Positions 7,742 through 23,097 are shown, counted from the first letter of the stretch. The stretch is DNA of 64,000 bases from Archaeoglobales archaeon (GCA_011605865.1 JAAOZI010000020.1:1-64000), one strand, 5' to 3'. Notes: generated by a model from the sequence alone, not told the origin. Program-made: numbers and translations.

Positions 7742-8011
7742 ATGAAAGCAATAGAAGTGTTCATCAGCGGCATAGTGCAGGGCGTTGGATTTAGATATTT
7801 CACACTTAAGGTTGCAAGGGAACTTGGAATAAAAGGTTACGTTAAAAATCTCCCCGACGGGAGAGTTTACATTTATGCAGTAGGAGACGAGAAATCCCTC
7901 GAAAAACTGCTCGAAAAAGTAAAAATAGGTCCTCCACTCGCCGTCGTCAGGGATGTCGTTGTCAGAGAAGCGGAACCAAAAGAGTTCGAAAAGTTTGAGG
8001 TGAGGAGGTGA
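7742..8011 (+). CDS. acyP: acylphosphatase
   Basis: A small (89 residues) ferredoxin-fold enzyme that hydrolyses acyl phosphates such as carbamoyl or acetyl phosphate. The signature is complete: [12 protein letters not shown] (substrate-binding Arg near residue 19) and [11 protein letters not shown] (catalytic Asn near 37). No Shine-Dalgarno site precedes the ATG, and a TATA box lies about 25 nt upstream, so the mRNA is probably leaderless. The end overlaps the hisF start by one base. Confidence 0.93.
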   Translation: MKAIEVFISGIVQGVGFRYFTLKVARELGIKGYVKNLPDGRVYIYAVGDEKSLEKLLEKVKIGPPLAVVRDVVVREAEPKEFEKFEVRR

Positions 8012-8829
8012 TGCTCGCAAAGCGCATAATACCCTGCCTGGATGTTACATTCAGAGATGGAAGAGCAACTGTGGTTAAGGGAATAGAATTTCTCAACCTA
8101 AGAGATGCTGGAGATCCTGTAGAGCTTGCAAAAAGATATAATGATGAGGGTGCAGATGAGCTTGTCTTTCTAGATATAACCGCCTCACCAGAAGGTAGAA
8201 AAACGATGGTCGATGTTATAGAAAGAACGGCTGAAGAAGTCTTCATCCCTCTAACAGTAGGTGGCGGAATAAGGGGCGTAGAAGACATCGAGAAACTTCT
8301 TTCTGCTGGAGCTGACAAAGTTTCGATAAATACAAGTGCCATCAAAGATCCTAAAATCGTTAAAGAAGCTGCGGAGATTTTTGGTAGCCAATGCATAGTG
8401 GTCGCGATAGACTGCAAAAGAAACTTCGATATTGAAAAAGGAAAGTTCATAGTTGAACTTGAAAATGGAGAGAGGGCTTGGTATGAGGTTTATATTTACG
8501 GAGGGAGAAAAGCTACTGGAATAGATGCCGTAGCTTGGGCCAAAAAAGTCGAAGAATTAGGGGCCGGAGAGATACTTCTAACATCGATGGACAGAGACGG
8601 GACAAAGGATGGCTATGACATTCCAATAACAAGGAAAATAAGCGAAGAAGTCAACATTCCAGTAATCGCATCTGGAGGTGCCGGAAAATTAGAGCACTTC
8701 TACGAAGGTTTCATAAACGGTAAAGCCGACGCTTGCTTAGCAGCGAGCATTTTTCACTATCGGGAGATAAGCATCCAGGAAGTCAAGAGATACCTTCACG
8801 AGAGGGGAGTGAAGGTCAGATGGAGATAA
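8011..8829 (+). CDS. hisF: imidazole glycerol phosphate synthase, cyclase subunit
   Basis: With HisH it converts PRFAR and ammonia to imidazole glycerol phosphate and AICAR in histidine synthesis. It has 272 residues and a (beta-alpha)8 barrel. The two catalytic Asp residues are in [12 protein letters not shown] (near 10) and VVAIDCKR (near 130). Phosphate-binding loops are GGGIR and ASGGAGK. GAGGTG at 7997-8002 supports ATG 8011 over the GTG at 8008. The glutaminase partner hisH is not in the window. Confidence 0.95.
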   Translation: MLAKRIIPCLDVTFRDGRATVVKGIEFLNLRDAGDPVELAKRYNDEGADELVFLDITASPEGRKTMVDVIERTAEEVFIPLTVGGGIRGVEDIEKLLSAGADKVSINTSAIKDPKIVKEAAEIFGSQCIVVAIDCKRNFDIEKGKFIVELENGERAWYEVYIYGGRKATGIDAVAWAKKVEELGAGEILLTSMDRDGTKDGYDIPITRKISEEVNIPVIASGGAGKLEHFYEGFINGKADACLAASIFHYREISIQEVKRYLHERGVKVRWR

Positions 8830-9122
8830 GCGAATTTCAAAAAATGATAGCGGAGATCTACATTCACAGAGACAGACAGAGAGGAATTGAAAAAACGATG
8901 CTCTGGATAGTCGAAGAAATAGGAGAGTTGGCTGAAGCAGTTAGAAAAAAAGGGAATGTTGGTGAAGAGATTGCTGATGTTATAGCCTGGGTTGTCAGTT
9001 TGGCGAATTTGTGTGGAATCGATGTTGAAGAGGAAATACTTAAAAAGTATCCCATGGTCTGCAGAAAATGTGGTAAAAAGCCGTGCGAGTGTGATGAACG
9101 TGAAGTTCCTAATCCCGAGTAA
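8820..9122 (+). CDS. MazG-like nucleotide pyrophosphohydrolase
   Basis: A 100-residue all-alpha NTP pyrophosphohydrolase-like protein. The metal-binding pattern [12 protein letters not shown] (residues 33-44) plus [10 protein letters not shown] (52-61) is that of the MazG / phosphoribosyl-ATP pyrophosphatase superfamily. The C-terminus carries [11 protein letters not shown], four Cys that may bind zinc. The track start (8733) is too early; MEISEFQK at 8820 fits and overlaps the hisF end. Because it follows hisF, a HisE-like phosphoribosyl-ATP role is conceivable, but the Cys tail and sequence look more like house-cleaning MazG proteins. Confidence 0.75.
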   Translation: MEISEFQKMIAEIYIHRDRQRGIEKTMLWIVEEIGELAEAVRKKGNVGEEIADVIAWVVSLANLCGIDVEEEILKKYPMVCRKCGKKPCECDEREVPNPE

Positions 9123-10254
9123 CGAAGACATCAAAAACGGACTAATAACGGATAAGTATTTTATCTGGACAGAGAAAGTTCTAAAAGCAAAGGGTATAAA
9201 CCCGAAAGTTGCGATGGAAGTTACAACATCAGAATGGGGGATTTTTGCAGGATTGGAGGATGCTCTGAATCTTTTGGAGGGTATACCTGTGGATGTATAT
9301 GCCATGCCTGAGGGGTCATTATTCTTCCCCCATGAACCCGTGATGACAGTAGTCGGAAGATATCTAGACTTTGCAAGGTTTGAAACAGCCATATTAGGTT
9401 TTCTATGCCACGCAAGTGGTATAGCAAAGCAAAGTTTCAAGTTCAAGCTCGCATGCGGCGATAAGAAGGTTTACTCCTTCGGAACGAGGAGAGCTCATCC
9501 CGCTATTTCAGCAATGATAGAGAGAGCTGCGCTGATAGGAGGAGTGGATGGTGTGAGCAACTTCATAGCAGAAAAATATCTAGGCGTCGAAAGTATTGGA
9601 ACCATGCCGCATGCGCTTATAATAAGCTTCGGTGATCAAGTTTCTGCCTGGAAAGCCTTCGATGAGGTTGTAGACAAGAAGGTTCCGAGAACTTTGCTCA
9701 TAGACACTTATTACGATGAAAAAACTGAAGCGATACTGGCCGTTGAAAACCTAGATAGAGTGGACGGTGTGCGCTTGGACACTCCGTCTTCAAGAAAGGG
9801 AAACTTCAGAAAAATAATAGAGGAAGTTAAATGGGAACTAAAGATAAGGGGAAAGGAAAAAGTGAAAATATTTCTCAGCGGTGGACTTAAGTTGGAAGAC
9901 GTAATAAAGCTCAGAGATCTGGCCGATGCTTTCGGTGTTGGAACAGCTATAAGTGCGGCTAAACCGGTGGACTTTGCCATGGATATAGTTGAAAAAGATG
10001 GGAAGTTTTGCGCAAAAAGAGGAAAGAGAAGCGGGATGAAACAGGTTTATAGGGACTGGAACAAGCTGGAAGATGAAGTGAGACTCTTCACCGACGAAAA
10101 ACCAGAAGGCAAAGAACCTATGCTGAAGAAATTCATGGAAAACGGTAAGATTTTGCTCAAAACCGATTTCAAAGAGGCAAGAGAGCTCGCTCTGAAGCAG
10201 ATGGAATTGATAAAAAAGCTTGGAAGGGAGGATGAATTTCTAACGTCCGAGTAA
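9094..10254 (+). CDS. pncB: nicotinate phosphoribosyltransferase
   Basis: Joins nicotinate and PRPP to give nicotinate mononucleotide for NAD salvage. ATG 9094 ([13 protein letters not shown]) gives 386 residues, the archaeal short form; the track start inside the MazG gene is rejected. Family features are [11 protein letters not shown] near residue 130, GTMPHALI near 168, [14 protein letters not shown] near 225 and [11 protein letters not shown] near 262. It overlaps the preceding gene by 29 nt and is convergent with the biotin carboxylase gene, overlapping by 15 nt. Quinolinate PRTase is the main alternative but is shorter. Confidence 0.85.
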   Translation: MNVKFLIPSNEDIKNGLITDKYFIWTEKVLKAKGINPKVAMEVTTSEWGIFAGLEDALNLLEGIPVDVYAMPEGSLFFPHEPVMTVVGRYLDFARFETAILGFLCHASGIAKQSFKFKLACGDKKVYSFGTRRAHPAISAMIERAALIGGVDGVSNFIAEKYLGVESIGTMPHALIISFGDQVSAWKAFDEVVDKKVPRTLLIDTYYDEKTEAILAVENLDRVDGVRLDTPSSRKGNFRKIIEEVKWELKIRGKEKVKIFLSGGLKLEDVIKLRDLADAFGVGTAISAAKPVDFAMDIVEKDGKFCAKRGKRSGMKQVYRDWNKLEDEVRLFTDEKPEGKEPMLKKFMENGKILLKTDFKEARELALKQMELIKKLGREDEFLTSE

Positions 10255-11751
10255 TGTGTAGATTTGCCACAACCTTTCCTCAATCTCTCCATTCTTGGCT
10301 TTTATCGGCCTATATGATCTCCTTATTTTCTCCTTAAACTTTTCCTCCTCATATTCGGCAAATATTTTTATCATCTTCTCCTGAATTTGCAGGTATTTTT
10401 CTACGTAGCTCGGAACCTTTTCCAAAATTCTCCTTTCCTCTATAAATCTCGTGTGAATATTTCCCTTGACAAATTCCTCGTCTTCAACGATGGCCATGTG
10501 TAGGGGTATGTTCGAAGTTATTCCAGTAATTATATACTCTGACAGAGCCCTTCTAGCCCTCCAGATTACTTCCCTCCTGTTTCTACCAAATACCGTCAAT
10601 TTGGATATCATCGGATCGTACTCGTCCGGAATCGTGCAACCTATGTGGACTGCACTGTCCAGTCTGATACCCAGACCCCCGGGACTTCTGTAAAACTCTA
10701 TTTTTCCGCTAAAAGGTACAAAACTTACTGGATCCTCTGCATATATCCGAAATTCCATCGCATGTCCCCTAGTCTCTATGTCCTCCTGCCCAAATTCAAG
10801 TTCTTCACCATAAGCAATCCTTATCTGCTCTTTCACTATATCTATTCCCGTAACGATTTCCGTTATTGTATGCTCAACCTGAAGCCTCGCATTTATTTCC
10901 AGAAAATAGAATTTTCCGTTTTCATATAAAAACTCAAAGGTTCCTGCATTTTTATACCCAATACTCTTTGCTCCTCTAATGGCAATTTTTCCAATTTCTT
11001 CCCTAAGTTCGTCATTCAAAGCCGGAGAGGGCGTTTCTTCAATCAGCTTCTGATTTCTTCTCTGAATGCTACACTCTCTTTCACCCAGAGAAACGAAGTT
11101 CTTTCCATCACTCAGTATCTGTACCTCTATGTGCCTCGGTCTTGTCAACCATTTTTCCATGTAAACCTTAGAGTCGCCAAAGAATTTCTCGCCAAAGCTT
11201 CTCGACTTATTGAAAGCAGCTTCAATTTCATCTTTATTTCTGGCAATTGCAATTCCTATACCCCCTCCTCCACCTGAAGCCTTAATTGCAACTGGATAAC
11301 CAATTTTTTCTGCCCATTCGCAAGCTTCCTCAACGTTTTTCAAAGCTGGAGAACCTGGAATAACAGGTAATCCTGCAGAGATCATTTTTTCTCTTGATTC
11401 GATTTTTGAACCCGATATTCGGAGAACCTTTGATGAGGGGCCAATAAATGTTATACCCTCCTCTTCACATCTCTCTGCAAATTCCGGATTTTCCGAAAGA
11501 AAACCATAACCTGGATGAATTGCCTCAGCTCCGCTTTTCTTCGCAATCTCTATTATAGCATCTATATTTAGATAGCTCTCCTTTGGATGCGCTTTTCCAA
11601 CAAAATAGGCTTCATCAGCATAAAATCTATGCAAAGCTCTTTCGTCAGCGGAGCTATAAATGGCAACACTTTTTATCCCAAGTTCCCTGCATGCTCTCAT
11701 CACTCTTATCGCTATTTCTCCCCTATTTGCGACCAGTATTTTTCTGAACAT
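10240..11751 (-). CDS. pycA: biotin carboxylase, pyruvate carboxylase subunit A type
   Basis: Carboxylates biotin on a carrier protein using ATP and bicarbonate. It has 503 residues: N-terminal carboxylase domain ([21 protein letters not shown]), ATP-grasp ([32 protein letters not shown]), catalytic NARLQVEH near 293, then the biotin-carboxylase C domain ([14 protein letters not shown]). GATGGAGG precedes ATG 11751. The tail from about 450 ([21 protein letters not shown]) is an archaeal extension. Neither the biotin-carrying subunit nor a carboxyltransferase lies nearby, so acyl-CoA carboxylase is an alternative partner. Confidence 0.85.
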   Translation of the reverse strand: MFRKILVANRGEIAIRVMRACRELGIKSVAIYSSADERALHRFYADEAYFVGKAHPKESYLNIDAIIEIAKKSGAEAIHPGYGFLSENPEFAERCEEEGITFIGPSSKVLRISGSKIESREKMISAGLPVIPGSPALKNVEEACEWAEKIGYPVAIKASGGGGGIGIAIARNKDEIEAAFNKSRSFGEKFFGDSKVYMEKWLTRPRHIEVQILSDGKNFVSLGERECSIQRRNQKLIEETPSPALNDELREEIGKIAIRGAKSIGYKNAGTFEFLYENGKFYFLEINARLQVEHTITEIVTGIDIVKEQIRIAYGEELEFGQEDIETRGHAMEFRIYAEDPVSFVPFSGKIEFYRSPGGLGIRLDSAVHIGCTIPDEYDPMISKLTVFGRNRREVIWRARRALSEYIITGITSNIPLHMAIVEDEEFVKGNIHTRFIEERRILEKVPSYVEKYLQIQEKMIKIFAEYEEEKFKEKIRRSYRPIKAKNGEIEERLWQIYTLLGR

Positions 11752-11879
11752 CCTCCATCTCTAGCGCGCGATAGCTTTTTAAGCTTTGCGTTCGGATAAG
11801 CACGCTAAATACAGATTGGAGAGATGAAAAGCCAATAGAATACGTATATCCTTTGTATCCTGGCTACATAATTTTAAAA

Positions 11880-11939
11880 CTAAAATTTATTTAATTCTCA
11901 CTCCGAAAAAGATTTAGTCAGGAAGAGGTTTTTAAACTG
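11880..11939 (+). promoter_or_regulatory. promoter and ribosome site of the leuA/cimA operon
   Basis: An AT-rich TATA-like AAAATTTATTTAA lies near 11882-11894 and GAAGAGG at 11923-11929, ten bases before the ATG. The rest of 11752-11879 shows no gene or repeat I can name. Confidence 0.4.
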
Positions 11940-13430
11940 ATGAGAGTTGTTAAAATATTCGATACCACACTCAGAGACGGAGAACAAATGCCCGGTATTT
12001 CTCTTACACCTTTTTACAAGGCTCAGATAGCAAGAGCACTCGATAGACTTGGTGTCGACGTCATCGAAGCCGGCTTTCCAGCTTCTTCAAAAGGAGAATT
12101 TGAATCGGTCAAAGAAATTTCATCACTCGGTCTAAATGCTGAAATTTGTGGGCTGGCAAGGATTGTAAAGGAAGACATAGACATGGCCATTAAAGCCGAC
12201 GTAGACATGGTCCACATATTCACACCTACCTCAAAGATACAGATAGAGCATACAGTGAAGCTAAGTTACGATGAAATAGTTGAGAGATCCGTTGAGTGTG
12301 TCGAATACATAAAATCCCACGGTCTTAAATGCTTGTTCTCCGCGATGGACGCTACTAGGAGTGAGTTTGACTTTTTAAGAAGAATTTACAGAGCAGTTGA
12401 AGATGCTGGAGCTGATGCCATAAATATTCCAGACACAGTTGGCATCGCTACACCTTTTAGATTTTATGAACTCGTGAAGAAGATCAGAGAAGAAGTAAAA
12501 GTAACCTTGGACGTTCACTGCCATAACGATTTCGGTTTGGCTGTTGCAAACAGTTATGCAGCGGTTTTAGCTGGGGCTGATGAAGTTCAGGTAACGGTGA
12601 ATGGAATTGGAGAAAGAGCCGGAAACGCAAGTCTAGAACAAGTTGTTATGATACTACATTCAATTGAAGGAATTAAAACGAACATAAAGACTGAACTATT
12701 ATATGATACATCTAAGCTAGTTGAAAGACTTACAGGAGTTCGAATGCCCCCAAATACACCAATAGTTGGTGAAAACGCTTTCAGTCATGAAAGTGGGATT
12801 CATGCTCACGGTGTGCTAAAAGAGGCTTCAACCTTTGAACCAGGAATACTGAAACCGGAAATGGTGGGACATAGGAGAAGGATAGTAATCGGAAAACATG
12901 CCGGAAGGTATCAGATAAAGAAAATTCTCGAAGATGCTGGTTATAGCGTAAGTGAAGAAGCCCTGAACAAGATATTTGAAAAAGTTAAAGAGATTGGTGA
13001 TAAAGGGAAAAAAGTGACTGATAGGGATCTTTTCACGATTGCAGAGATCGTGATCGGAGAAGTAGCCGAAGAAAAGGCCGTAGAGGTGAACGAGGTAACG
13101 GTAATCACTGGAAACAAGATAACACCAACCGCCGTTGTTAATGCAAATGTTTTCGGCGAAAGAAAAATTGCCTCTGCAATAGGCGTTGGCCCAGTAGATG
13201 CTTCGCTTAAGGCAGTACTGCAACTGGTTGGTGGAAAGATGCAGATAAAAGAGTTCAGACTCGATGCAATAACTGGTGGAAGTGATGCAATTGCTGAAGT
13301 ATACATAACTCTTGAAGACGAAAATGGAAAAATATTCACTTCCAGAGGGGCCTCTCAGGACATAGTAATGGCTTCCTTCGATGCTGTCATAAAGGCCGTG
13401 AACTTCCTGCTCACGAGGGGTAAAAAATGA
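11940..13430 (+). CDS. leuA: 2-isopropylmalate synthase / (R)-citramalate synthase family
   Basis: Condenses acetyl-CoA with 2-ketoisovalerate (leucine) or pyruvate (citramalate, isoleucine). It has 496 residues. The DRE-TIM barrel starts with FDTTLRDGEQMPGIS, metal-binding HCHNDFG lies near residue 200, and GNASLEQVVM is also present. The C-terminal LeuA dimer/regulatory domain (about 370-496) contains GVGPVDASLKAV. LeuA and CimA cannot be separated by eye, and archaeal annotations confuse them. It is followed, with a 4-nt overlap, by dapF. Confidence 0.85.
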   Translation: MRVVKIFDTTLRDGEQMPGISLTPFYKAQIARALDRLGVDVIEAGFPASSKGEFESVKEISSLGLNAEICGLARIVKEDIDMAIKADVDMVHIFTPTSKIQIEHTVKLSYDEIVERSVECVEYIKSHGLKCLFSAMDATRSEFDFLRRIYRAVEDAGADAINIPDTVGIATPFRFYELVKKIREEVKVTLDVHCHNDFGLAVANSYAAVLAGADEVQVTVNGIGERAGNASLEQVVMILHSIEGIKTNIKTELLYDTSKLVERLTGVRMPPNTPIVGENAFSHESGIHAHGVLKEASTFEPGILKPEMVGHRRRIVIGKHAGRYQIKKILEDAGYSVSEEALNKIFEKVKEIGDKGKKVTDRDLFTIAEIVIGEVAEEKAVEVNEVTVITGNKITPTAVVNANVFGERKIASAIGVGPVDASLKAVLQLVGGKMQIKEFRLDAITGGSDAIAEVYITLEDENGKIFTSRGASQDIVMASFDAVIKAVNFLLTRGKK

Positions 13431-14281
13431 GGTTCACGAAAATGCATGGAAATGGAAATGACTTCATATTAATAGATGAGTACAGGAAAACAGTAATTCC
13501 GGATGAACTGAAAGCCAAATTTGCGAGGTGGGTCTGCAACAGAAACTTTGCAGTTGGTGCAGACGGCGTTATTTTTCTTCAGCCATCCAGCGTTGCAGAC
13601 GCAAAGTTTAGATTCTTCAATCCGGACGGTAGTGAGGCAAAGATGTGTGGAAACGGAATAAGATGCTTTTCTAGATTTTTAGTTGAGGAGGGATATGCAA
13701 AGCTAGGAAAAATAAAGGTGGAAACACTCGCCGGAATTAAAGAGTTGGAGGTGTTCTTTGACGGAAACTGGTGGATTAAAGTGGACATGGGCAAACCGGA
13801 GTTCAATGCCTCGAAAATCCCGGCCAAAAAAGAGGTATGGGGATTAGATTTTGATTTTGAAGGCAAAAAATACAAGCTCTATGCTGTAAATACCGGAGTG
13901 CCACACACCGTGATCTTTGTTGAAGACTTAAACTTGGATATAATACCGATTGCGAGAAAAATCAGGTACTGGGAACTATTTCCAGAGGGGACAAATGTTA
14001 ATTTCGCATTTTTCGACGGTAAAAAATTCTATGTGAGAACATACGAGAGGGGAGTTGAAAACGAGACCCTGAGTTGCGGAACTGGAAGCGTTGCAGTTGT
14101 TGCAGTTGCAAAAAGACTTGGATTGACCGAAAAAGCCGAAGTTATTACAAAAGGGGGAGTTCTGAAGATAGAAATTGGAGAGACGGCCTTTATGACTGGA
14201 CCAGCAACAAGAGTTTTCGACGGTGAGCTTAGTGATGAAGTTCGAAAATCGTTTGGTTCTTTCAGCGATGGCAGGAATTAA
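13427..14281 (+). CDS. dapF: diaminopimelate epimerase
   Basis: Interconverts LL- and meso-diaminopimelate on the lysine pathway without a cofactor. It has 284 residues. The N-terminus KMHGNGNDFILID is diagnostic. The two catalytic Cys sit in MCGNGIRCFSRF (near 73) and LSCGTGSVAVV (near 217). PSPS-like FNPDGSEAKMCG and GVPHTVIFV are also conserved. It is translationally coupled to leuA (ATGA) and overlaps the next gene by 47 nt. Confidence 0.94.
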   Translation: MRFTKMHGNGNDFILIDEYRKTVIPDELKAKFARWVCNRNFAVGADGVIFLQPSSVADAKFRFFNPDGSEAKMCGNGIRCFSRFLVEEGYAKLGKIKVETLAGIKELEVFFDGNWWIKVDMGKPEFNASKIPAKKEVWGLDFDFEGKKYKLYAVNTGVPHTVIFVEDLNLDIIPIARKIRYWELFPEGTNVNFAFFDGKKFYVRTYERGVENETLSCGTGSVAVVAVAKRLGLTEKAEVITKGGVLKIEIGETAFMTGPATRVFDGELSDEVRKSFGSFSDGRN

Positions 14282-14975
14282 CAATGCAGAATTCTGCAAA
14301 AAACAGAAAGCCTCTCTTATAATCTTGGGTGGCTTTAACGCCGACAAAGAAGCAAATGAGGCTGGGAAAAAAGTAATAAAAAGGGGAAGAAAGGAGTTTG
14401 TGTTTGAAGACCCAATAGAGGGTATCGAAAGGGAATTAAAAGAAGTGAAAGGAAGAAATTTTGCGGTTAACGTGAGATCCTCAACTCTTGAAGGATATTT
14501 GGAAATTGCAAGGTTAGTCGAAAGCTACGGGGGGATAATAGAAATAAATGCGCATTGTAGACAACCTGAATTCGTATCCATAAGATGCGGTGAATGGTTG
14601 CTATTCAAACCCGAGGAGCTCTTAAAAATTGTGAGAGCCACCTCAAAGATTGCCACTACTGCCGTAAAAATAAGAGGGGGCCATAAACTCGACTACGTGC
14701 TCATTTGCAAAAAACTCTTTGAGAGCGGATGCAAAATAGTTCACGTAGATGCAATGATTCCAAATGGCGGCTGCGACCTAGAATTAATCAAAAAGATTTC
14801 GAACCTCGGCTTTGTTATTGGCAATAACTCTTTCATCGACATAGCTTCTGGGGAAAGTATCATTAAAGCTGGTGCAAAGATGGTTTCAGCAGCAAGAGCT
14901 GTGCTAAAGGATGAGAAATTCTTTGAAAAGATGCTGAAAAGCGAAATCCTGTCGCAGCCGGTTTCTCTTGAGTAG
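14235..14975 (+). CDS. TIM-barrel protein related to tRNA-dihydrouridine synthase (archaeal NifR3-related)
   Basis: A 246-residue barrel protein. LSAMAGINNAEFC near the N-terminus resembles the FMN-phosphate strand of Dus proteins, and GGHKLDYVLICKKLFESGCKIVHVDAM resembles their later strands. It is shorter than true Dus and lacks the RNA-binding helical domain. I place it with the archaeal NifR3-related TIM barrels of unknown reaction. GGTGAG at 14222-14227 favours ATG 14235 over GTG 14223. It shares an operon with leuA and dapF, which may be incidental. Confidence 0.6.
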   Translation: MKFENRLVLSAMAGINNAEFCKKQKASLIILGGFNADKEANEAGKKVIKRGRKEFVFEDPIEGIERELKEVKGRNFAVNVRSSTLEGYLEIARLVESYGGIIEINAHCRQPEFVSIRCGEWLLFKPEELLKIVRATSKIATTAVKIRGGHKLDYVLICKKLFESGCKIVHVDAMIPNGGCDLELIKKISNLGFVIGNNSFIDIASGESIIKAGAKMVSAARAVLKDEKFFEKMLKSEILSQPVSLE

Positions 14976-15019
14976 CATCGAAAGTTTTTTCAATCTTCTC
15001 ATAAGCAATTTAACGCAAG

Positions 15020-15280
15020 ATGTCCTCGAGTCAGCGTGGAGGGAGCACGGAAGTGAGATTGCAGGATCATATACTTGTGCCAAAGCATGAAATTTTGAAA
15101 GAGGAGGAAGTAGAAGAACTTTTAAATTTATTGGGAGTGAAAAAAGAGCAATTGCCGAAAATAAAGGCCTCGGATCCGATAGTGAAAGAAATCGGTGCCA
15201 AACCTGGGGATGTTATAAAAATCACAAGAAAGAGTTTAACTGCGGGTGTTAGTATCTTTTACAGACTTGTGGTTGAATAA
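15020..15280 (+). CDS. rpoH: RNA polymerase subunit H (Rpo5)
   Basis: Archaeal homologue of the C-terminal domain of eukaryotic Rpb5, part of the polymerase jaw. [39 protein letters not shown] and [11 protein letters not shown] are typical. As drawn from ATG 15020 it has 86 residues. A GTG at 15053 with GGAGGG upstream would give 75 residues and match the common archaeal N-terminus better, so the start is uncertain. It is the first gene of the polymerase operon and is 11 nt from rpoB2. Confidence 0.93.
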   Translation: MSSSQRGGSTEVRLQDHILVPKHEILKEEEVEELLNLLGVKKEQLPKIKASDPIVKEIGAKPGDVIKITRKSLTAGVSIFYRLVVE

Positions 15281-15291
15281 GGTGGTCGTGT

Positions 15292-16833
15292 ATGCTGAAT
15301 ACTCGTGTTCTTGCTCGGCATTATTTTACCCACAGTAGGCTTGTAAAACATCAAATAGATTCGTTCAATCGATTCATCGATGAGGGGCTTCAAAGGGTAA
15401 TAGACGAGCAAAGAATAATCGAACTCGAAATTCCAAACACCTATATTGAACTTGGAAGAATACGAGTCGGATACCCAGTTGTAAAAGAAGCAGATGGTCC
15501 TCAAACGCCTCTGCTTCCAAGTCACGCTAGACTTAGGAATCTCAATTACGCAGCTCCGATTTATCTAGAAGCGACAGTTTACGATGAAGGTAAGCCTATG
15601 GAAAAGGAGATAGTCGAAATAGGAATGCTACCGATAATGGTCAAATCCAAAGTTTGCAATCTAAGCCCGGAAAGAATAGACCGAGTGCTCGAATTTATAT
15701 ACAAGAAAAAGGTTGACTCCCTAAGCTATGAGGAAAAATTATATCTGGCTGGCGAAGATCCCGTTGATCCGGGTGGCTATTTTATAATAAACGGAACCGA
15801 AAGGGCGATAGTAACACTCGAAGACCTCGCTCCAAATAAAGTATTGCTCGAAAGAGAAGAGAAATACGGAGAAATGGTCGAAGTTGCCAAATGCTTCAGC
15901 CAGAGGGCTGGGTATAGAGCATTGATAGTGGTAGAAAGAACTAAAGGAAATCTTCTAGAGGTTACTTTCCCGCAGTTGCCAAAACCCATAAGATTCGTTA
16001 TCCTCATGAGAGCGCTCGGTGTTGAGAGTGATCAGGATATCGTGGAAATGGTGAGCACGAATCCTCAGATAATGAGATATATGTTGCAGAATATAGAGGA
16101 TCCAGACGTTTCAGATATTCAAACGAAAGAGGATGCAATCGAATATATAGGAAAAAGAGTAGCACCTGGCCAGAGCAGGGAGTACAGAATTCAGAGGGCC
16201 GAACAAGTCTTGGATCAATACTTCCTGCCGCATTTAGGAATGGAGAAAGAAGCAAGAAAAGCAAAGGCCTTTTTCTTAGCAAGAATGGCCGAATTAATTT
16301 TTGAACTTCATCTTGGACTAAGAAGAGAAGATGACAAAGACCATTATGCAAATAAGAGGTTGAGACTCGCTGGAGATCTGATGGAGGAAATTTTCAGAGT
16401 TGCTTTCCTAAGACTGATCAAAGACGTGAAGTACCAGCTCGAAAGGGCAAAGATGAGAGGAAGAAGTATGAAACTGTCTACTGCAGTGAGAAGTGACGTT
16501 TTAACAGATAGGATAATGCATCCGATGGCAACTGGAAACTGGGTAGGTGGAAGGACTGGAATCTCCCAGTTGATTGATCGACACAATTTCATGTCCCTGA
16601 TTTCACACCTAAGGAGAGTTGTTTCCCCACTTTCAAGGTCACAACCACACTTTGAAGCACGAGATCTCCATGCAACTCACTGGGGAAGGATTTGCCCATC
16701 CGAAACGCCTGAAGGACCAAACTGCGGCCTTGTGAAGAACTATGCTCAATACGCAGAAGTCAGCGTTGGGGTAGATGAAAAAGAGGTAATTTCTCTACTT
16801 CCAAAGCTAGGTGTTGAAATGCTGAGGGGTTAA
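15292..16833 (+). CDS. rpoB2: RNA polymerase subunit B'' (N-terminal half of Rpo2)
   Basis: 513 residues covering the protrusion, lobe and fork of the beta-like subunit. Recognisable parts are [54 protein letters not shown] and [21 protein letters not shown] near the C-terminus. B is split here into B'' and B', as in many euryarchaea. GGTGGTCG precedes ATG 15292. It is separated from rpoB1 by two bases. Confidence 0.97.
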   Translation: MLNTRVLARHYFTHSRLVKHQIDSFNRFIDEGLQRVIDEQRIIELEIPNTYIELGRIRVGYPVVKEADGPQTPLLPSHARLRNLNYAAPIYLEATVYDEGKPMEKEIVEIGMLPIMVKSKVCNLSPERIDRVLEFIYKKKVDSLSYEEKLYLAGEDPVDPGGYFIINGTERAIVTLEDLAPNKVLLEREEKYGEMVEVAKCFSQRAGYRALIVVERTKGNLLEVTFPQLPKPIRFVILMRALGVESDQDIVEMVSTNPQIMRYMLQNIEDPDVSDIQTKEDAIEYIGKRVAPGQSREYRIQRAEQVLDQYFLPHLGMEKEARKAKAFFLARMAELIFELHLGLRREDDKDHYANKRLRLAGDLMEEIFRVAFLRLIKDVKYQLERAKMRGRSMKLSTAVRSDVLTDRIMHPMATGNWVGGRTGISQLIDRHNFMSLISHLRRVVSPLSRSQPHFEARDLHATHWGRICPSETPEGPNCGLVKNYAQYAEVSVGVDEKEVISLLPKLGVEMLRG

Positions 16834-16835
16834 CT

Positions 16836-18647
16836 ATGAGAAAATGCAGAGTTTATGTTAACGGGGCTCTTATAGGATTCTGCGATAATGGAAGAAAGCT
16901 TGCAGAAGAAATAAGAGAGCTAAGAAGAAAAGGAAAAATTTCAAATCAAGTTAACGTTGCATACTTTGCCGATTCTAACGAAGTTAGAATAAATACCGAC
17001 CCCGGACGGGCTAGAAGGCCTTTGATTGTGGTAAAAAACGGAAAGCCTCTGCTCACGGAGAAGCATATAAAGAAGTTAGAAAGTGGCGAGCTCACATTCG
17101 AAGACCTTGTAAAACAAGGGCTGATAGAATATCTGGATGCAGAAGAAGAAGAGAATGCTCTTGTCGCAGTTTACGAGCACGAGCTAACCCCTGAACATAC
17201 ACATCTAGAACTTGATCCAAGCCTGATTGTTGGTATATGCGCTGGAAGTATACCTTATGCCGAACACAACGCATCTCCCAGAAATACGATGGGGGCCGCA
17301 ATGATAAAGCAAGGTCTAGGAATTCCGTATATCAACTTGGACTGGAGAACGGATACAAGAGGACACCTACTGCAATACACCCAAACTCCAATTGTAATCA
17401 CAGATACGCAGATAAAGATGCGCTACGATGATCGACCATCAGGACAGAATTTCGTGGTAGCGGTTCTTAGCTATGAAGGTTACAACATTGAAGACGCAAT
17501 AATACTAAACAAAGGTAGCGTTGACAGGGGGCTTGGTAGATCGTTTTTCTTTAGAACTTACGAAGCTGAAAAGATGAGATATCCCGGGGGACAAGAAGAT
17601 AAATTCGAAATCCCGGGAGCTGACATTTCCGGTTTTAGAGGTTCAGAAGCATATGCTCATCTTGATGAAGATGGGCTAGTTCATCCCGAAACTGAAGTCG
17701 GACCTGATGACGTTTTGATTGGTAGAAGTTCTCCACCAAGGTTTTTGGAAGAACCAGAAATTGGAATTTCTCCGCAGAAGAGGAGGGAGACATCAATAAC
17801 AATGAGGAGTAATGAAAAAGGAGTCGTGGATGCCGTATTTTTAGTCCAATCAGAAAATGGGCTAAAGCTTGCGAAGGTTAGAGTTAGGGATCTCAGAATT
17901 CCGGAACTTGGAGATAAATTTGCTTCGAGACATGGACAGAAAGGAGTAGTCGGCCTGATAGTCCCCGAAGAGGATATGCCTTTCACTGAATCCGGAATCG
18001 TACCAGACATGATCCTGAATCCCCATGCAATACCTTCTAGGATGACTGTTGGGCATGTACTGGAAATGATTGCTGGTAAAGTTGGAGCACTTGAAGCTAG
18101 AAAAGTGGATGGAACTATATTCCACGGAGAAAAAGAAGAAAATCTAAGAGAGACGCTAAAGAAGTACGGATTCTCACATACCGGAAAAGAGGTAATGTAT
18201 GACGGAATAAGCGGTAAAAAATACTTGGCTGATATATTTGTTGGTGTCATATACTACCAGAAGCTTTACCACATGGTTGCCGGCAAAATACATGCCAGAA
18301 GTAGAGGGCCTGTCCAAATCCTTACAAGACAGCCAACAGAGGGTAGGGCAAAAAAAGGAGGGTTGAGGTTTGGAGAGATGGAGAGAGATGTCTTGATCGG
18401 ACACGGTGCAGCCTTGTTGCTCAAGGATAGATTGCTTGACGAATCAGATAAAGTAGACGTATGGATCTGCGGAAATTGTGGACACGTTGCAATGTTTGAT
18501 TACCGCAAAGGAACTGCCTACTGCAACGTTTGCGATGATGATACTAACGTTTTCAAAGTTAGCATGAGTTACGCTTTCAAGCTCCTTCTGGATGAACTCA
18601 AGTCGATGATGATCGCCCCGAGAATAAAGTTGGGGGATAAGGTTTAG
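16836..18647 (+). CDS. rpoB1: RNA polymerase subunit B' (C-terminal half of Rpo2)
   Basis: 603 residues forming the hybrid-binding and wall/clamp parts of the beta-like subunit. [21 protein letters not shown], the hybrid-binding [15 protein letters not shown] and [19 protein letters not shown] are hallmark segments. A zinc ribbon ([10 protein letters not shown]...CNVC) lies near 545-570. ATG 16836 follows GAGGGGTT. It ends one base before the region of rpoA1's ribosome site. Confidence 0.97.
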   Translation: MRKCRVYVNGALIGFCDNGRKLAEEIRELRRKGKISNQVNVAYFADSNEVRINTDPGRARRPLIVVKNGKPLLTEKHIKKLESGELTFEDLVKQGLIEYLDAEEEENALVAVYEHELTPEHTHLELDPSLIVGICAGSIPYAEHNASPRNTMGAAMIKQGLGIPYINLDWRTDTRGHLLQYTQTPIVITDTQIKMRYDDRPSGQNFVVAVLSYEGYNIEDAIILNKGSVDRGLGRSFFFRTYEAEKMRYPGGQEDKFEIPGADISGFRGSEAYAHLDEDGLVHPETEVGPDDVLIGRSSPPRFLEEPEIGISPQKRRETSITMRSNEKGVVDAVFLVQSENGLKLAKVRVRDLRIPELGDKFASRHGQKGVVGLIVPEEDMPFTESGIVPDMILNPHAIPSRMTVGHVLEMIAGKVGALEARKVDGTIFHGEKEENLRETLKKYGFSHTGKEVMYDGISGKKYLADIFVGVIYYQKLYHMVAGKIHARSRGPVQILTRQPTEGRAKKGGLRFGEMERDVLIGHGAALLLKDRLLDESDKVDVWICGNCGHVAMFDYRKGTAYCNVCDDDTNVFKVSMSYAFKLLLDELKSMMIAPRIKLGDKV

Positions 18648-18656
18648 GTGGTCTTT

Positions 18657-22667
<4,011 letters not shown>

Positions 22668-22668
<1 letters not shown>

Positions 22669-23093
22669 TGGTTATGGAGATGAAGCTATCTTCTGAAGAG
22701 ATAAGATACTTGACACTTTTCGAAAATTTGACCGGAGCAAGCGTTAAGGACTGCCTTGTTTACGATGACAAAGTCATTTTCGTTGTAAAGAAAGGTGACA
22801 TGGGACTGGCAATCGGAAAAGGGGGAATAAATGTTGACAGAGCTAGGGAACTCATTGGAAAGAAGATAGAAATAATAGAGCACTCAGACGATCCGGGAGA
22901 GTTCATTTCAAATATATTTAAGCCAATAAAGGTCAGCGTTAAAATACTTGAAAAAGGAAATTCAAAAATAGCGCAGATCAGTGTTTCCCCAGATTTGAAG
23001 GGAATTGTCATAGGTAAAGGTGGCAAAAACATTAATAAAGCGAAAGAATTAGCTAAAAGGCATCATAACATTGATGAAATAGTGGTTAGGTGA
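22668..23093 (+). CDS. nusA: archaeal NusA-like KH-domain protein
   Basis: 141 residues made of two KH domains, without the N-terminal polymerase-binding and S1 domains of bacterial Nus[30 protein letters not shown] and [34 protein letters not shown] carry the GxxG RNA-binding loops. The conserved operon position before rps12 supports the call. Candidate starts are ATG 22668, 22674 and 22680. None has a strong ribosome site, and 22668 overlaps the rpl30e stop. Confidence 0.92.
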
Positions 23094-23097
23094 TGAT

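Noticed and set aside
10645-10929. 94-codon plus-strand ORF inside pycA
   Set aside because: Antisense shadow of the ATP-grasp region.
15020-15055. Firm choice of rpoH start
   Set aside because: Both ATG 15020 and GTG 15053 are defensible; the upstream one is kept for the annotation but not claimed as certain.
17681-18250. 189-codon minus-strand ORF within rpoB1
   Set aside because: Shadow of a highly conserved polymerase gene; no recognisable protein.
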